This document shows positions 8,961 to 17,328 of a stretch of 64,000 nucleotides of DNA, piece after piece (position 1 is the stretch's first letter; each line of letters starts with the position of its first letter). The stretch spans positions 32,482 to 96,481 of the forward strand of contig NZ_JAFBEG010000008.1 of NCBI RefSeq assembly GCF_016908635.1, in the 5' to 3' direction. A program made the position numbers and the translations under genes. Under the pieces are notes generated by a model. It did not search any database, was not told where the DNA came from, and saw only the letters and a list, made by a program, of their open reading frames with translations. This DNA comes from Sporohalobacter salinus (GTDB lineage: Bacteria; Bacillota; Halanaerobiia; Halobacteroidales; Acetohalobiaceae).

Positions 8961-9004
8961 AAAAAAATTAACCGAGATAAAATATAATTACTTACCCCGG
9001 TTAA
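8961..9004 (-). terminator. Terminator downstream of small membrane protein gene
   Basis: Read on minus, TTAACCGGGG pairs with a CTCGGTTAA segment across an AT-rich loop and is followed directly by a run of seven T residues. Confidence 0.65.
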
Positions 9005-9021
9005 AATTAATCTGTTAAAAT

Positions 9022-9237
9022 CTAGTCAGCAAAAACTTCAATATACTTCTGTTCCCAATGACTTAAATCCTGATTATCTACAGCCTCTTGTCCAAAAGAC
9101 CTATTATAATTAATAATAAAGTTTCTCGAATCCTGCTTGAATAGATTAAGGTATTCAATAAATAAGCAAGTATACCTTGCAGCTAAAAGAATATTTACGG
9201 CTAATGCTACAGCAATAACTACCAATACTTCAATCAT
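9022..9237 (-). CDS. Small single-pass membrane protein, unknown function
   Basis: The ATG at 9237 is preceded by GAGGAGGAGG at correct spacing and gives a 71-residue protein. An upstream in-frame TTG would lie on the ribosome-binding site and was rejected. The first 20 residues (MIEVLVVIAVALAVNILLAA) form one membrane segment, and the rest is a polar cytoplasmic-type tail. It has its own terminator. No family recognised. Confidence 0.55.
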   Translation of the reverse strand: MIEVLVVIAVALAVNILLAARYTCLFIEYLNLFKQDSRNFIINYNRSFGQEAVDNQDLSHWEQKYIEVFAD

Positions 9238-9619
9238 GCAACCTCCTCCTCTCAAGCTCTATCTCTTTGTATACATTATATGTTCATCATTGTAAAAAGT
9301 GAGTAAAGTTAACTAATGAAATAATATTAATTTACATAAAACCAAATTAAAATTAATACTTAGCTAAGAAGGAAAAGTTTGGCTTTTGTTGAATATATAT
9401 TTATAGTATGTGAAATAATTGCACAATTTAGAAAGTTCCATAATTTTAAGACTAGGAGGGATAAAAACTCAAATCTCTATCTTAATGTAATTAATATTAA
9501 TAAGTATTTGAAGCATTGGTTGCAATTTAAAGTAATATTTAAAAAAGTAAATAAGTTAACATGATAAGTATTCATGAATTTAAGACTAATCTACTAAAAT
9601 TATCAAATACTAAAATGGG
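9238..9619. other. Gene-poor stretch, about 380 bases
   Basis: A plus-strand frame (9379-9564, TTG start) encodes a basic 61-residue peptide without a credible ribosome-binding site or family. An AGGAGGG motif near 9455 has no start codon at proper spacing. I see no dependable gene here; it may be a decayed sequence. Confidence 0.4.
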
Positions 9620-9628
9620 GTGTTAATA

Positions 9629-10396
9629 ATGTTAAAAAAGTTCGGAAAATTATCTTGCTTAGCTTTAATATTGGCCCTTTTATTCAGCTTTGGCACCTAT
9701 GCTAAATCACTAACTATAATAACTGAAAATTATCCTCCTTTAAATTATAAGGAACAAGGTAAAATAACTGGACCATCAGTAGAAATAGTCAGAGAAATTC
9801 AGAAACGAGTAGGATCAAATAGTAAAATTAAATTATATCCTTGGACACGAGGTTATAATATGGCTTTGAATAAAGCTAACGTAGCTTTATTTTCCACCAC
9901 CAGAACTAAAAAAAGAGAGAATAAATTTAAATGGGTAGGACCAATTGCTGAAATGAAATCAGTATTTTTCGCTAAAAAAGGTTCTAATATTGAAATTAAT
10001 AGCTTACAAGATGCCAAACAAGTTAATACTATTGGTACACTCATGGGAGACGCTACTGAACAAACTTTAGAAAAAAAAGGATTCACAAATTATTCTGGTG
10101 TATCCAAAAACTCTTTAAATCTTAAAAAGTTATTAGCCGGTCGAATTGACCTATGGTACACAAGAGCTATTAATGCTAAAGAATTTTGTAAAAAAGCTGG
10201 TGTAGATTTTGATAAGCTTGAACCAGTTTATACTGTAAAAAGTCCTGAACTTTATATTGCTTTTAATAAAAATACTCCTGACACCATTATTAATAAATGG
10301 GAAAAAGCTTATGAGGAATTAAGAAAAGAAGGCTTTATAAAGAAAGTACTGAAAAAATATAATTATAGCATATTATATCCTACAGAAGATAAGTAA
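9629..10396 (+). CDS. Amino-acid-type extracellular solute-binding protein (family 3)
   Basis: The ATG at 9629 (rather than an upstream GTG at 9620 in the GGGGTG region) gives a 255-residue protein with a signal peptide (MLKKFGKLSCLALILALLFS, cleavage near TYAKS). The mature part matches family 3 binding proteins (PF00497): ITENYPPLNY, a PWTRGYNMAL segment, and a C-terminal ELYIAFNKNTPD ahead of IINKWEKAYEEL. No permease or ATPase gene is adjacent, so it is an orphan receptor or works with a transporter encoded elsewhere. The ligand is unknown. No lipobox cysteine is visible. Confidence 0.85.
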   Translation: MLKKFGKLSCLALILALLFSFGTYAKSLTIITENYPPLNYKEQGKITGPSVEIVREIQKRVGSNSKIKLYPWTRGYNMALNKANVALFSTTRTKKRENKFKWVGPIAEMKSVFFAKKGSNIEINSLQDAKQVNTIGTLMGDATEQTLEKKGFTNYSGVSKNSLNLKKLLAGRIDLWYTRAINAKEFCKKAGVDFDKLEPVYTVKSPELYIAFNKNTPDTIINKWEKAYEELRKEGFIKKVLKKYNYSILYPTEDK

Positions 10397-10446
10397 GTCT
10401 AATTATAAAGCTAAGCTATATTATCTAATAAAATCTTTCAAGATAT

Positions 10447-10482
10447 AATAACTGTTATCCATAAAGCTGGGTAACAGTTATT
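10447..10482 (+). terminator. Hairpin after the solute-binding protein gene
   Basis: AATAACTGTTA and TAACAGTTATT with flanking C/G pairs form a stem of about 13 bp. The following sequence is AT-rich but has no long U-run. Confidence 0.55.
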
Positions 10483-10604
10483 ATTATGAATTTTGGGAAA
10501 TATGTCTATTTTTCGATCATTATAATAAAAATAATTTTATTATTGCAAAAGAAACAATTATATGATATAGTTTTAATGGAATTTAAAAATTAAATTATAC
10601 TGGT

Positions 10605-10741
10605 TGAATCTTAAGAGAGAGAACTGTTAATTCAGTCGCCGAAGGTGCAAGGAAAGTTAAACTCTCAGGCAAAAGGATCTTAAGAGGACAGGCTCTGAAC
10701 TAATTTTTAGGACAGAAGATAAGTTCTGACTAATTTTTAGA
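10605..10741 (+). promoter_or_regulatory. Glycine riboswitch
   Basis: The stretch holds the conserved gcvT/glycine aptamer elements: a paired GAGAGAAC and AACTCTCAGGC, GCCGAAGGTGCAA between them, then AAAAGGAT and a GGACAG-type tail. It looks like one complete aptamer with a short 3' remnant rather than a full tandem. It precedes an alanine/glycine:Na+ symporter gene, which fits glycine control of uptake or of disposal of excess glycine. Confidence 0.85.
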
Positions 10742-10786
10742 ACAGAGGTAGCTAATTTATTTCTGGCTGCTTCTGTTTTTTTATTT
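10742..10786 (+). terminator. Riboswitch expression-platform terminator
   Basis: ACAGAGGTAGC pairs with GCTGCTTCTGT (11 bp with two G-U pairs) and is followed by seven T residues. Glycine binding would be expected to change folding of this element. Confidence 0.75.
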
Positions 10787-10848
10787 TTGTGATTGTGAAC
10801 TTTACCACAAAACAATCATTTAAAACTAAACTTACTTATATAAGGGAG

Positions 10849-10884
10849 GTGAAATTTAATAAAATATTGAATCAATTGATTTAA
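10849..10884 (+). other. Possible leader peptide after the glycine riboswitch
   Basis: A strong Shine-Dalgarno sequence, AAGGGAGGTGA, lies 110 bases before the symporter start. The only frame it touches directly is an 11-codon GTG ORF that overlaps it. Another frame from 10866 to 10988 encodes a hydrophobic 40-residue stretch but lacks a standard start codon. This may be a vestigial or regulatory mini-ORF. Low certainty. Confidence 0.25.
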
Positions 10885-10959
10885 TATTTATTATCTTTAT
10901 TTTTATTTATCAATTCTATATTAACTCAATTTTCAAAAATATAATGAAGGTGTATAAAA

Positions 10960-12330
10960 ATGCAACAACAATTACTAAGCTTTTTTAATGCAGCTAGTGG
11001 AATAGTCTGGGGAGTCCCAATGTTAATTTTACTTGTAGGGACAGGAATCTACTTAACTTTAAGATTACGATTTGTTACTATAACCAAACTTCCTCATGCT
11101 CTAAAATTAATTTTTGCCAAAGATGATAAAGAAAGTGAAGGAGATGTTTCAGGGTTTGAAGCTTTAGCTACAGCTTTATCATCAACAATTGGAACTGGAA
11201 ATATAGCAGGAGTTGCTACTGCAATCTCATTAGGTGGTCCAGGAGCTGCCTTATGGATGTGGGTCGCTGCTTTATTTGGTACAGCTACCAAATTTGCTGA
11301 GGGAGTTTTAGCTGTTAAATATAGAGTTAAAAATGAAGCTGGTGAAATGTCAGGTGGTCCAATGTACTACATAGAGAAAGGATTAGGAGAAAAATGGAAA
11401 CCATTAGCAATTTTCTTTGCATTCTGTGGGATACTAGTATCCTGGTTTGGAATTGGTGCTACAGTACAAGCTAACTCTTTGGCTGATGCCTTAGACGCTA
11501 ATTTCGGGATATCAACTTGGGTATCAGGAACTATAATGGCAGTTTTGGTTGGTGTGGTAGTTCTAGGAGGAATCAAGCGTATTGCTAAAGTAGCTGGTAA
11601 AATTGTCCCTTTGATGAGTGCACTTTATATCCTATCAATTGCATATATTCTCTTAACTAATCTAGGGGAACTTCCTGGAGCTATATCTTTAATCATAACT
11701 TCAGCTTTTAGCGGTCAATCTGCTGTAGGTGGCTTTGCCGGTGCAGGAGTTATGATGGCTATTAAGCGTGGTGTTTCACGAGGAGTATTCTCTAATGAAG
11801 CAGGTGTTGGTAGTGCTCCAATTGCTCATGCTTCCGCTAAAACAAACAGTCCAGTACGACAGGGCCTAATTGCAATGACAGGAACTTTCATTGATACAAT
11901 TCTTATTTGTACTCTAACTACTTTAACTATTGTAGTAACTGGTGTCTGGGATAGTGGGCTAACAGGTGCTGCATTAACTACCGAAGCATTTAATGTAGGA
12001 ATGCCAGGTCCAGGAGGATTTCTAATTGGAATTGGAATTATCTTCTTTGCTTTTTCTACAGCTCTAGGCTGGTGTTTCTATGGAGAAAAATGTGTTGAAT
12101 ACTTATTCGGAAGTAAAGCAGTTAAACCATATAAGGTTTTATATTTACTTTGTATATTAATCGGAGCTAATAGTAAGCTAAACTTAATTTGGGCTATCTC
12201 CGATGTAGCAAATGCTATGATGATTATTCCTAACTTAATTGCCCTATTAGGATTATCCGGTGTCATTATTAAAACAAGTCGAAAATACTTTGATCCATCT
12301 CTTGATGAAGATAGAAACTTAGTAACATAA
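10960..12330 (+). CDS. Na+:alanine/glycine symporter, AgcS family
   Basis: The 456-residue polytopic membrane protein has the AgcS (TC 2.A.25) hallmarks: GTGNIAGVATAISLGGPG near residue 80, the SGGPMYYIEKGLG segment, GVFSNEAGVGSAPIAHA near residue 280, and a C-terminal GWCFYGEKC region. It carries alanine and/or glycine with sodium. The upstream glycine riboswitch makes glycine the likely substrate. The start has an AATGAAGGTG site. It is a single-gene unit ended by a palindromic hairpin. Confidence 0.93.
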   Translation: MQQQLLSFFNAASGIVWGVPMLILLVGTGIYLTLRLRFVTITKLPHALKLIFAKDDKESEGDVSGFEALATALSSTIGTGNIAGVATAISLGGPGAALWMWVAALFGTATKFAEGVLAVKYRVKNEAGEMSGGPMYYIEKGLGEKWKPLAIFFAFCGILVSWFGIGATVQANSLADALDANFGISTWVSGTIMAVLVGVVVLGGIKRIAKVAGKIVPLMSALYILSIAYILLTNLGELPGAISLIITSAFSGQSAVGGFAGAGVMMAIKRGVSRGVFSNEAGVGSAPIAHASAKTNSPVRQGLIAMTGTFIDTILICTLTTLTIVVTGVWDSGLTGAALTTEAFNVGMPGPGGFLIGIGIIFFAFSTALGWCFYGEKCVEYLFGSKAVKPYKVLYLLCILIGANSKLNLIWAISDVANAMMIIPNLIALLGLSGVIIKTSRKYFDPSLDEDRNLVT

Positions 12331-12336
12331 CTTTTA

Positions 12337-12364
12337 TTAGCCGGCTACTTAAGTAGCCGGCTAA
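12337..12364. terminator. Palindromic hairpin after agcS-type gene
   Basis: TTAGCCGGCTACTT and its exact complement form a 14-bp palindrome between the symporter gene and the convergent SPOCS relic. No strong U-tract on plus, so it may mainly stop read-through from either side. Confidence 0.55.
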
Positions 12365-12387
12365 CTTCAATAACTTACAACTTTATT

Positions 12388-12694
12388 TTAATTAGAAATA
12401 TCAACTATAAGTTCCTTAACTTCTTCAGCAATTACCTCTTGACCCGTAATTAATTTTCCAGCTTGATCAACAGTTACTTTAACTTGTTCTCTTTTTGAAA
12501 CTAAAAGTTCTAAATCTATAAAGGTTTCTTGATTAAGAAGCCTATTATTAAGCAATTTAATTTCTTCAACTCTTGCTGTCTTTTCTACTTCACCTATTTC
12601 AACTTCAGGAACTTCAACAAAATTTGAAATCGGTACAGTTTCCTTTTGATCAAATTACTAACATACTTAACTTGCTTATCTTTTCAGTCATCAT
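12388..12694 (-). pseudogene. Decayed SPOCS (DUF3794) gene
   Basis: A good AAAAGGAG site precedes ATG codons at 12694/12691, but the frame MMTEKISKLSMLVI stops after 14 codons. From about 12650 a different frame stays open to the TAA at 12388-12390. It encodes about 88 residues running through VPISNFVEVPEVEIG and LLVSKREQVKVTVDQAG, which resembles the late part of the SPOCS units in the 5722-7326 protein (VSNFVELPNAESG). The upstream portion of the domain is missing. This reads as a deletion plus frameshift; a sequencing slip could explain only the frame change. Confidence 0.6.
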
Positions 12695-12768
12695 TAACAA
12701 CTCCTTTTTAATTCCAATATATTTTATATCTATATAATAATAATGTAAATAGTTATTAATTGAGCTAA

Positions 12769-12807
12769 AAGTTAGGCTGCTCCTTGTTTAGAGGAGCAGC
12801 CTAACTT
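12769..12807. terminator. Strong hairpin downstream of the cysteine-rich protein gene
   Basis: AAGTTAGGCTGCTCCT and its complement form a perfect 16-bp stem with a 7-nt loop. It is the likely terminator of the minus-strand gene at 12829-13791. Confidence 0.7.
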
Positions 12808-12828
12808 TAGATTTTTATCCTCAAATTA

Positions 12829-13791
12829 CTAAATTATGGGACAGCCTCCTACTATGGCCGGTGGAAACACAAAGTTTCCTGTAAACCTGATAATCTTTTT
12901 ATCAGGCTCATCAACTCCTTCAGGACATTCTACAACTTCAGCATTATTAAAATTAACAGCTATCTGACTGAAATCTAAAGCATCTGGACATGTTAGAGTA
13001 TCTCTTTCATTACAACAGATAAGCTCATTTACACATACAGTGCTTTTACATCCAGCTGGAACAACACCAACATCTACTGGACGATCCTGTGGTCCTGAAA
13101 TTACACCTATTGTAGTACCTATAGCATATTGAATGCAGCCAATTAGTCTTAATTCATCTACAGGAACCTGACCTCCTCCTTGTGGACAATCAAGCATTCC
13201 AGCTTTTATACAACATTCTAGCTTAGGCTCAAAAGTTATTTGAAGATTATCCGCAAGAATTTCATCTATTGGATCTCCAACTGCATCTACTATTTCAAGA
13301 TTCCCCGGTACAACCTGAGTACAACAAAACTCTACCGTAGCCTCTCCATCTACTTGTTGTTTTTCTGCACAACCACATTGAATCTTTTCAAATTCTTGTT
13401 TTGACATTTTTTCACCTCCTTTCTCATTATCATTTTGATGACTACTATTCTCTACTAACTCCTCTTCTAGTCCCAACTGCTCTTTATCAACTGCTTCTAC
13501 TTTATCAACATCCATTTCTACTTCGGTCTCCTTTCTTTCAACTTTAGATCCATCATCTTCTACTTGTTCTTTAATTTCAGTCTCACTATTTTCTACCTCT
13601 TCCTCTTCAGCCTCACTATTAACATCTTCTACTTCTTCCTCAATTTCTTCAGTTTCTAAATTCAAATTCCTAATCGAATCAACATTATCCTCTTCTTTCT
13701 TTGAAGTTAGAGTTTCAGTTTTTTCTATTTCCGAATCATTTTCTGCTTTAAAGTAGTCTATTACATTATCAATAGTCATTACAGAATCCAT
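12829..13791 (-). CDS. Acidic, cysteine-rich protein of unknown function with an internal start
   Basis: I do not recognise this 320-residue protein. Residues 1-128 are a low-complexity acidic tail (EEIEEEVEDVNSEAEEEEVE-like) that looks disordered. Residues 129-320 form a compact region with about a dozen cysteines, including GCAEK, FCCTQ, LECCIKAG and ICCNERDTLTC, and ending GGCPII. Two starts have excellent ribosome-binding sites. AAAGGAGG stands before ATG 13791, and AAAGGAGGTGA before ATG 13407 (MSKQEFEKIQCGC), where the site itself encodes GGE in the long form. A short form of 192 residues is therefore likely too. A coat-like or metal/disulfide structural role is a guess. It neighbours a SPOCS relic. 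Confidence 0.7.
   Translation of the reverse strand: MDSVMTIDNVIDYFKAENDSEIEKTETLTSKKEEDNVDSIRNLNLETEEIEEEVEDVNSEAEEEEVENSETEIKEQVEDDGSKVERKETEVEMDVDKVEAVDKEQLGLEEELVENSSHQNDNEKGGEKMSKQEFEKIQCGCAEKQQVDGEATVEFCCTQVVPGNLEIVDAVGDPIDEILADNLQITFEPKLECCIKAGMLDCPQGGGQVPVDELRLIGCIQYAIGTTIGVISGPQDRPVDVGVVPAGCKSTVCVNELICCNERDTLTCPDALDFSQIAVNFNNAEVVECPEGVDEPDKKIIRFTGNFVFPPAIVGGCPII
13414..13424 (-). promoter_or_regulatory. Internal ribosome-binding site for the short form
   Basis: On minus, AAAGGAGGTGA lies just upstream of the in-frame ATG at 13407. It is as good as the site before the upstream start at 13791, so it suggests dual initiation or that the 5' part was fused on secondarily. Confidence 0.6.
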
Positions 13792-13976
13792 TTCTATCCT
13801 CCTTTCCTTTCATGTTTTTCTGCAAATCATTATATAATATGATATGAATCTAAAACTTGTGAAAAATATAATAATTAATTTTGTGTTTTTTATATTTTTC
13901 TATCTTTTACTACAATCCACTATATAATATGGTATAAATCAAAAATTGTGAATCAAAATATTAAAACACAATAAAA

Positions 13977-14010
13977 AAGCGAAACAGCTAATAATTCTGC
14001 CGTCTCGCTT
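13977..14010 (-). terminator. Terminator of the CAP-domain gene
   Basis: On minus, AAGCGAGACGGCAG and CTGTTTCGCTT pair (with G-U pairs and a bulge) and run into TTTTTTAT. Confidence 0.7.
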
Positions 14011-14024
14011 AAATAAGTAAGCTA

Positions 14025-14783
14025 TTATTTATCTATAAATTCTTGTGAAAACATCATACCATATGGTCCGCTCCCAATAATTCCAATTCCTACATGAGTA
14101 AACCGCGGCCGCAAAATATTCTCTCTATGACCTGGACTATTCATTAAAGCCTCATGAGCTCGCGCTACTGTTCCAGCACCAGCTATATTCTCACCAGCAA
14201 ATTCATATTCAATATTTAACTTCTGCATCATATCAAAAGGTGAACCCAAGGTTGGCGATTGATGTCCAAAATAATCCTCATCAATCATATTTTGACTCTT
14301 AGCCCTCGCTACCTTAACCAACTTCAAATCCACCTTCAGCGGTTCTAATCCGTGCTTAATTCGTTCCTGATTTAAAAGATGTAACATCTCTTTTTCTGCT
14401 GAGGTTAGCCCTGTTACTTCCATCATCGTCCAATCAGTTAAGTTTTCATTCGAAGCATTATTATTGTCATTATCATCTGGTACAGGTTCCTCTATAACAT
14501 CATTGTCACCTGAATTGTCATTACCATTATCCATGGAAGATGGATCCTGCTTTTGAGTTTGGGATGGCTGAGATTCAGCTTCAGCAGAATCGTCATCTCC
14601 AATTATCTTATTCAAGAAAAAAAGTGCTACTAATCCTTTTAATACTGATAAAAAACCACTATTTAAGTCTAAACTACCCAAACCAGAAAAAGCATATAAC
14701 GGGCTTGTCCAACATAAAACTATTAAACTAGGCAATAATAAAACTACAATTAATAAAGAAGCTATATATTTATCTCCTCGCAT
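14025..14783 (-). CDS. CAP-domain (SCP/YkwD-type) secreted protein
   Basis: The 252-residue protein begins with an N-terminal signal or anchor segment (ASLLIVVLLLPSLIVLCW), then a second short hydrophobic patch and a polar linker rich in Asp and Asn (residues about 65-115). A C-terminal CAP domain (about 128-250) follows, with LLNQERIKHGLEPL, GHQSP, AGENIAGAGT, NSPGHRENILRP and HVGIGI motifs. Bacterial CAP proteins of the YkwD type are cell-wall or spore associated, and their activity is mostly undefined. It lies next to DnaA-box cluster 2. Confidence 0.88.
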   Translation of the reverse strand: MRGDKYIASLLIVVLLLPSLIVLCWTSPLYAFSGLGSLDLNSGFLSVLKGLVALFFLNKIIGDDDSAEAESQPSQTQKQDPSSMDNGNDNSGDNDVIEEPVPDDNDNNNASNENLTDWTMMEVTGLTSAEKEMLHLLNQERIKHGLEPLKVDLKLVKVARAKSQNMIDEDYFGHQSPTLGSPFDMMQKLNIEYEFAGENIAGAGTVARAHEALMNSPGHRENILRPRFTHVGIGIIGSGPYGMMFSQEFIDK

Positions 14784-14923
14784 AATTAAACTCCCCGCAT
14801 TTTATTAGTTATAATTATCTTAATTGTCACTTATATAACTTAGCTCTAATTATAACACAAAACTTTTTAAAAATTGAATGTAAGTCTTAACAACTAAAGA
14901 GGTTATTTGAGTTTTCTACAAAA

Positions 14924-15035
14924 TTATCCACAGGAATGCACCTAAATACAGATTTGTGCACAAGGTTATCCACATTTTTAACAGACTTTTACACATTTTG
15001 TGGATAACCCATGTGGACAAGCACAGTTATCCACA
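14924..15035. promoter_or_regulatory. DnaA-box cluster 2
   Basis: Four exact TTATCCACA boxes occur within 112 bases: 14924-14932, 14966-14974 and 15027-15035 on plus, and 14999-15007 on minus. Near-matches lie at 15012-15020 (minus) and around 14988 (TTTTACACA). The cluster fills most of the gap between the CAP gene and the glycosyltransferase gene. It is a candidate DnaA-titration or regulatory site, or less likely an auxiliary origin. Confidence 0.75.
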
Positions 15036-15041
15036 AAGTAT

Positions 15042-16685
15042 TCATTGCTTCTCAATTTCCATCAAATCAAATGGTTCCCACTTTCTAATAAAAAATTCAC
15101 GATCATTAATAAGGTCTCTCTCCTCTTCTATGGTAAAAACATCTTTTTCTTCTAATTTATCCTGCTTTATTCTATACAGATTGCTTCCCATGAAATCACA
15201 ACCTTTATATCCTTCCTCCTGAATCCGTAATAGATAATCAATAGTTTCAAAATAAGATGAATAACAAGTATCAAAATAACCTACTTCAGATACTAATTCT
15301 CTAATAAACATATATACTGCTCTATTGGTATTAATCCAATCAACCTCACTTTGAACTAAATTCTGCTTAAATAATTCACTCAGTGTCAAACCTATTCTCT
15401 GCTCATCTTCTGTCCACACTTGGGGCTTTATAATAGAAGCCTCATTATTCTCTTGTAGTTTAGTTACCAGAGAATTTAACCACCCTTCTGTTACTCTAAA
15501 AGAGGTATCCATAAGTAGAATATACTGACCATTACTCACTTTAATTCCTCGATTATAGGCTTTAGCATAACTAAGTTTCTTTTTAGGTGTAATTACTTCT
15601 ATCCAACTTAAAAGTTTAAAATCTTCTAAGCTATTACCACAATCATAATTATCAATTATTATTATTCTATAAGTAAAATCGGTGTTCTCTAAAATATTCT
15701 TTATACAGCCCTCCATTATCTCTAGTTTATTATTGTTAACTAAAACTATATCTACTTTTCTTTCTTTGCTGGTAATGACATTTGATAATTTATCTCTAAT
15801 CAATTCACTCCAGCTTTGAACTGTCTTCTGCCACTTATGTTTTTTAGCTATCTCCAAGCCTTTTTTAACTAGCTTCTTAGCTAAAGTATTATCCTTTAAT
15901 AACTTCAAAGTCCTAAGAACAATCTGTTTCATATCAAAATTAATTGAATCCGAATAATTATCCAATAAAGAATCTGTTACCTTTTGGTCAATGATTACTA
16001 TTGGTATTTGGGAAGCCATTAACTCTAAAGTAGTTAATCTATCATTTCTCTTTCCATTAACTATCAATGCTAATTCAGCACTAGCATACTGAACCACTCT
16101 AGCTTCTAAAGATTCAAGGTTCATTACTTCATAGGCCATTTCTGTATCAAGTACCAAACCTTCTTTACTCAAAATAACAACTTCAATTTGACATGAATTT
16201 TCAATCAACTCTAAAGCATTAACTAAAAATTCTATTTCTTTCCTAGCTAGTCCATGACCTGAAATTATAATTCTCCGTTTTTTTGTTGTAATTAATTTAT
16301 CTTCTAATTTTGATTGATAAAAATCTTCTTTCACTCCAAAAGGAATAAATGCCGTCCTCGATTGAAAATTAACAGGAAGACTGTCTTTTTGACCTTTTTT
16401 TGTTACCACCATTGGCAAATGATATAAACTTTTTTCTTCTAAGTCATCATTCCAACCTCTATACCAATATATTACTTGCATAGTCTTTCGCTTAGCCAAT
16501 AAATTAGCTACTGTAAGATTATCAGTAACCACTAAATTTACTTTTCTATGTTTATTTAAATCTAATTTCTGCTGTTGATAACCGATTCCTATCTGTAATT
16601 CTTCCTCTAAATCTAACAATAAATCTTTAATTAATAATTCTTCTCTTTTATTAAGCAAAGTCTGCAAATGAAATATAACCTGCAC
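15042..16685 (-). CDS. Two-domain glycosyltransferase (GT4-like plus GT2)
   Basis: The 547-residue protein starts at GTG 16685 behind a GGAGG site. The first half (to about residue 310) resembles the GT-B fold of GT4-type enzymes, with ISGHGLARKE and an ELMASQIPIVI segment. The second half (from about 315) is a GT-A family 2 domain: VDIVLVNNNKLEIMEGCIKN, IIIDNYDCG, and YILLMDTSFRVTEGWL supplying the metal-binding region. Fusions of this kind decorate surface polysaccharide or glycoprotein. Donor and acceptor are unknown. It is a single-gene unit beside DnaA-box cluster 2. Confidence 0.8.
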   Translation of the reverse strand: MQVIFHLQTLLNKREELLIKDLLLDLEEELQIGIGYQQQKLDLNKHRKVNLVVTDNLTVANLLAKRKTMQVIYWYRGWNDDLEEKSLYHLPMVVTKKGQKDSLPVNFQSRTAFIPFGVKEDFYQSKLEDKLITTKKRRIIISGHGLARKEIEFLVNALELIENSCQIEVVILSKEGLVLDTEMAYEVMNLESLEARVVQYASAELALIVNGKRNDRLTTLELMASQIPIVIIDQKVTDSLLDNYSDSINFDMKQIVLRTLKLLKDNTLAKKLVKKGLEIAKKHKWQKTVQSWSELIRDKLSNVITSKERKVDIVLVNNNKLEIMEGCIKNILENTDFTYRIIIIDNYDCGNSLEDFKLLSWIEVITPKKKLSYAKAYNRGIKVSNGQYILLMDTSFRVTEGWLNSLVTKLQENNEASIIKPQVWTEDEQRIGLTLSELFKQNLVQSEVDWINTNRAVYMFIRELVSEVGYFDTCYSSYFETIDYLLRIQEEGYKGCDFMGSNLYRIKQDKLEEKDVFTIEEERDLINDREFFIRKWEPFDLMEIEKQ

Positions 16686-16877
16686 TCTAAATCCTCCCAG
16701 AAATTATTATTTTTAACATACGTTAAACTAATATCTTTACTCTATTATATGCAGTAAAAATTTAAATTTTTACTCATACTTTATCTATATAATTAAAACT
16801 TCAATGCTAAATTTACACACTTAGTTAAATCTAACACTATAATAGTAATAAATTTAAAAAAGAAAGGAGGAACTTCT

Positions 16878-17252
16878 ATGTCAATTGACCTAAGTAGTAT
16901 AATTACAGCCTTTAGTGCATTGACAGCATTAATTATTATCATAGTAAAATTAAATCCAAAATTTAATAATTATTTACAAAAAAAAGTCCCCGTTATAGAA
17001 GAAATAGATGACATAATTGATATTGTCTTAGATCAATTTCCTAATCAAGATAGACTAAATAATCTCGATATTATTCTAGAAAAAGTAGTAGAAGAATTAA
17101 GAAAAGCAGGATATAAATTAGATGAACAGGATAAACAGAAGGTAAAGAATCGCTTAAAAGCTAAAATATGTAATAACAAAAATCTAAACCTAAAATTTGA
17201 CTCTAAGAAAAAAAATTATATAATAGAATCTAAACAAAAATCTAAACCATAA
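16878..17252 (+). CDS. Small membrane-anchored protein, holin-like
   Basis: The 124-residue protein has a strong AAGAAAGGAGG site, one N-terminal membrane segment (about residues 8-24) and a charged helical tail with VVEELRKAGYKLDEQD near residue 90. The one-segment-plus-amphipathic-tail layout recalls phage holins of the LLH type, but no lysin or phage gene is near. It is divergent from the glycosyltransferase gene and convergent with the protease gene. Function unknown. Confidence 0.55.
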   Translation: MSIDLSSIITAFSALTALIIIIVKLNPKFNNYLQKKVPVIEEIDDIIDIVLDQFPNQDRLNNLDIILEKVVEELRKAGYKLDEQDKQKVKNRLKAKICNNKNLNLKFDSKKKNYIIESKQKSKP

Positions 17253-17258
17253 AAATAA

Positions 17259-17276
17259 GCCTCCTAATTAGGAGGC
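17259..17276 (+). terminator. Terminator after the holin-like gene
   Basis: GCCTCCTAATTAGGAGGC is a perfect palindrome followed by ATTTTGT. A second perfect hairpin (ATGGCTGATT stem, 17291-17314) lies just beyond, before the end of the convergent protease gene. Confidence 0.65.
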
Positions 17277-17328
17277 ATTTTGTATCCTTTATGGCTGATT
17301 AAAAAATCAGCCATAACTCAATACTATA

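Noticed and set aside
9379..9564. 61-codon frame with a TTG start
   Set aside because: No usable Shine-Dalgarno sequence, no family and low complexity; kept only as a note on the gap.
13801..13960. Repeated ACTATATAATATGGTATAA-like segments upstream of the cysteine-rich gene
   Set aside because: Two similar AT-rich segments (near 13830 and 13920) may be promoter copies, but only two imperfect units exist, not enough for a repeat call.
16878..17252. Prophage lysis module
   Set aside because: Only a holin-like layout is seen; there is no endolysin, tail or integrase gene nearby.
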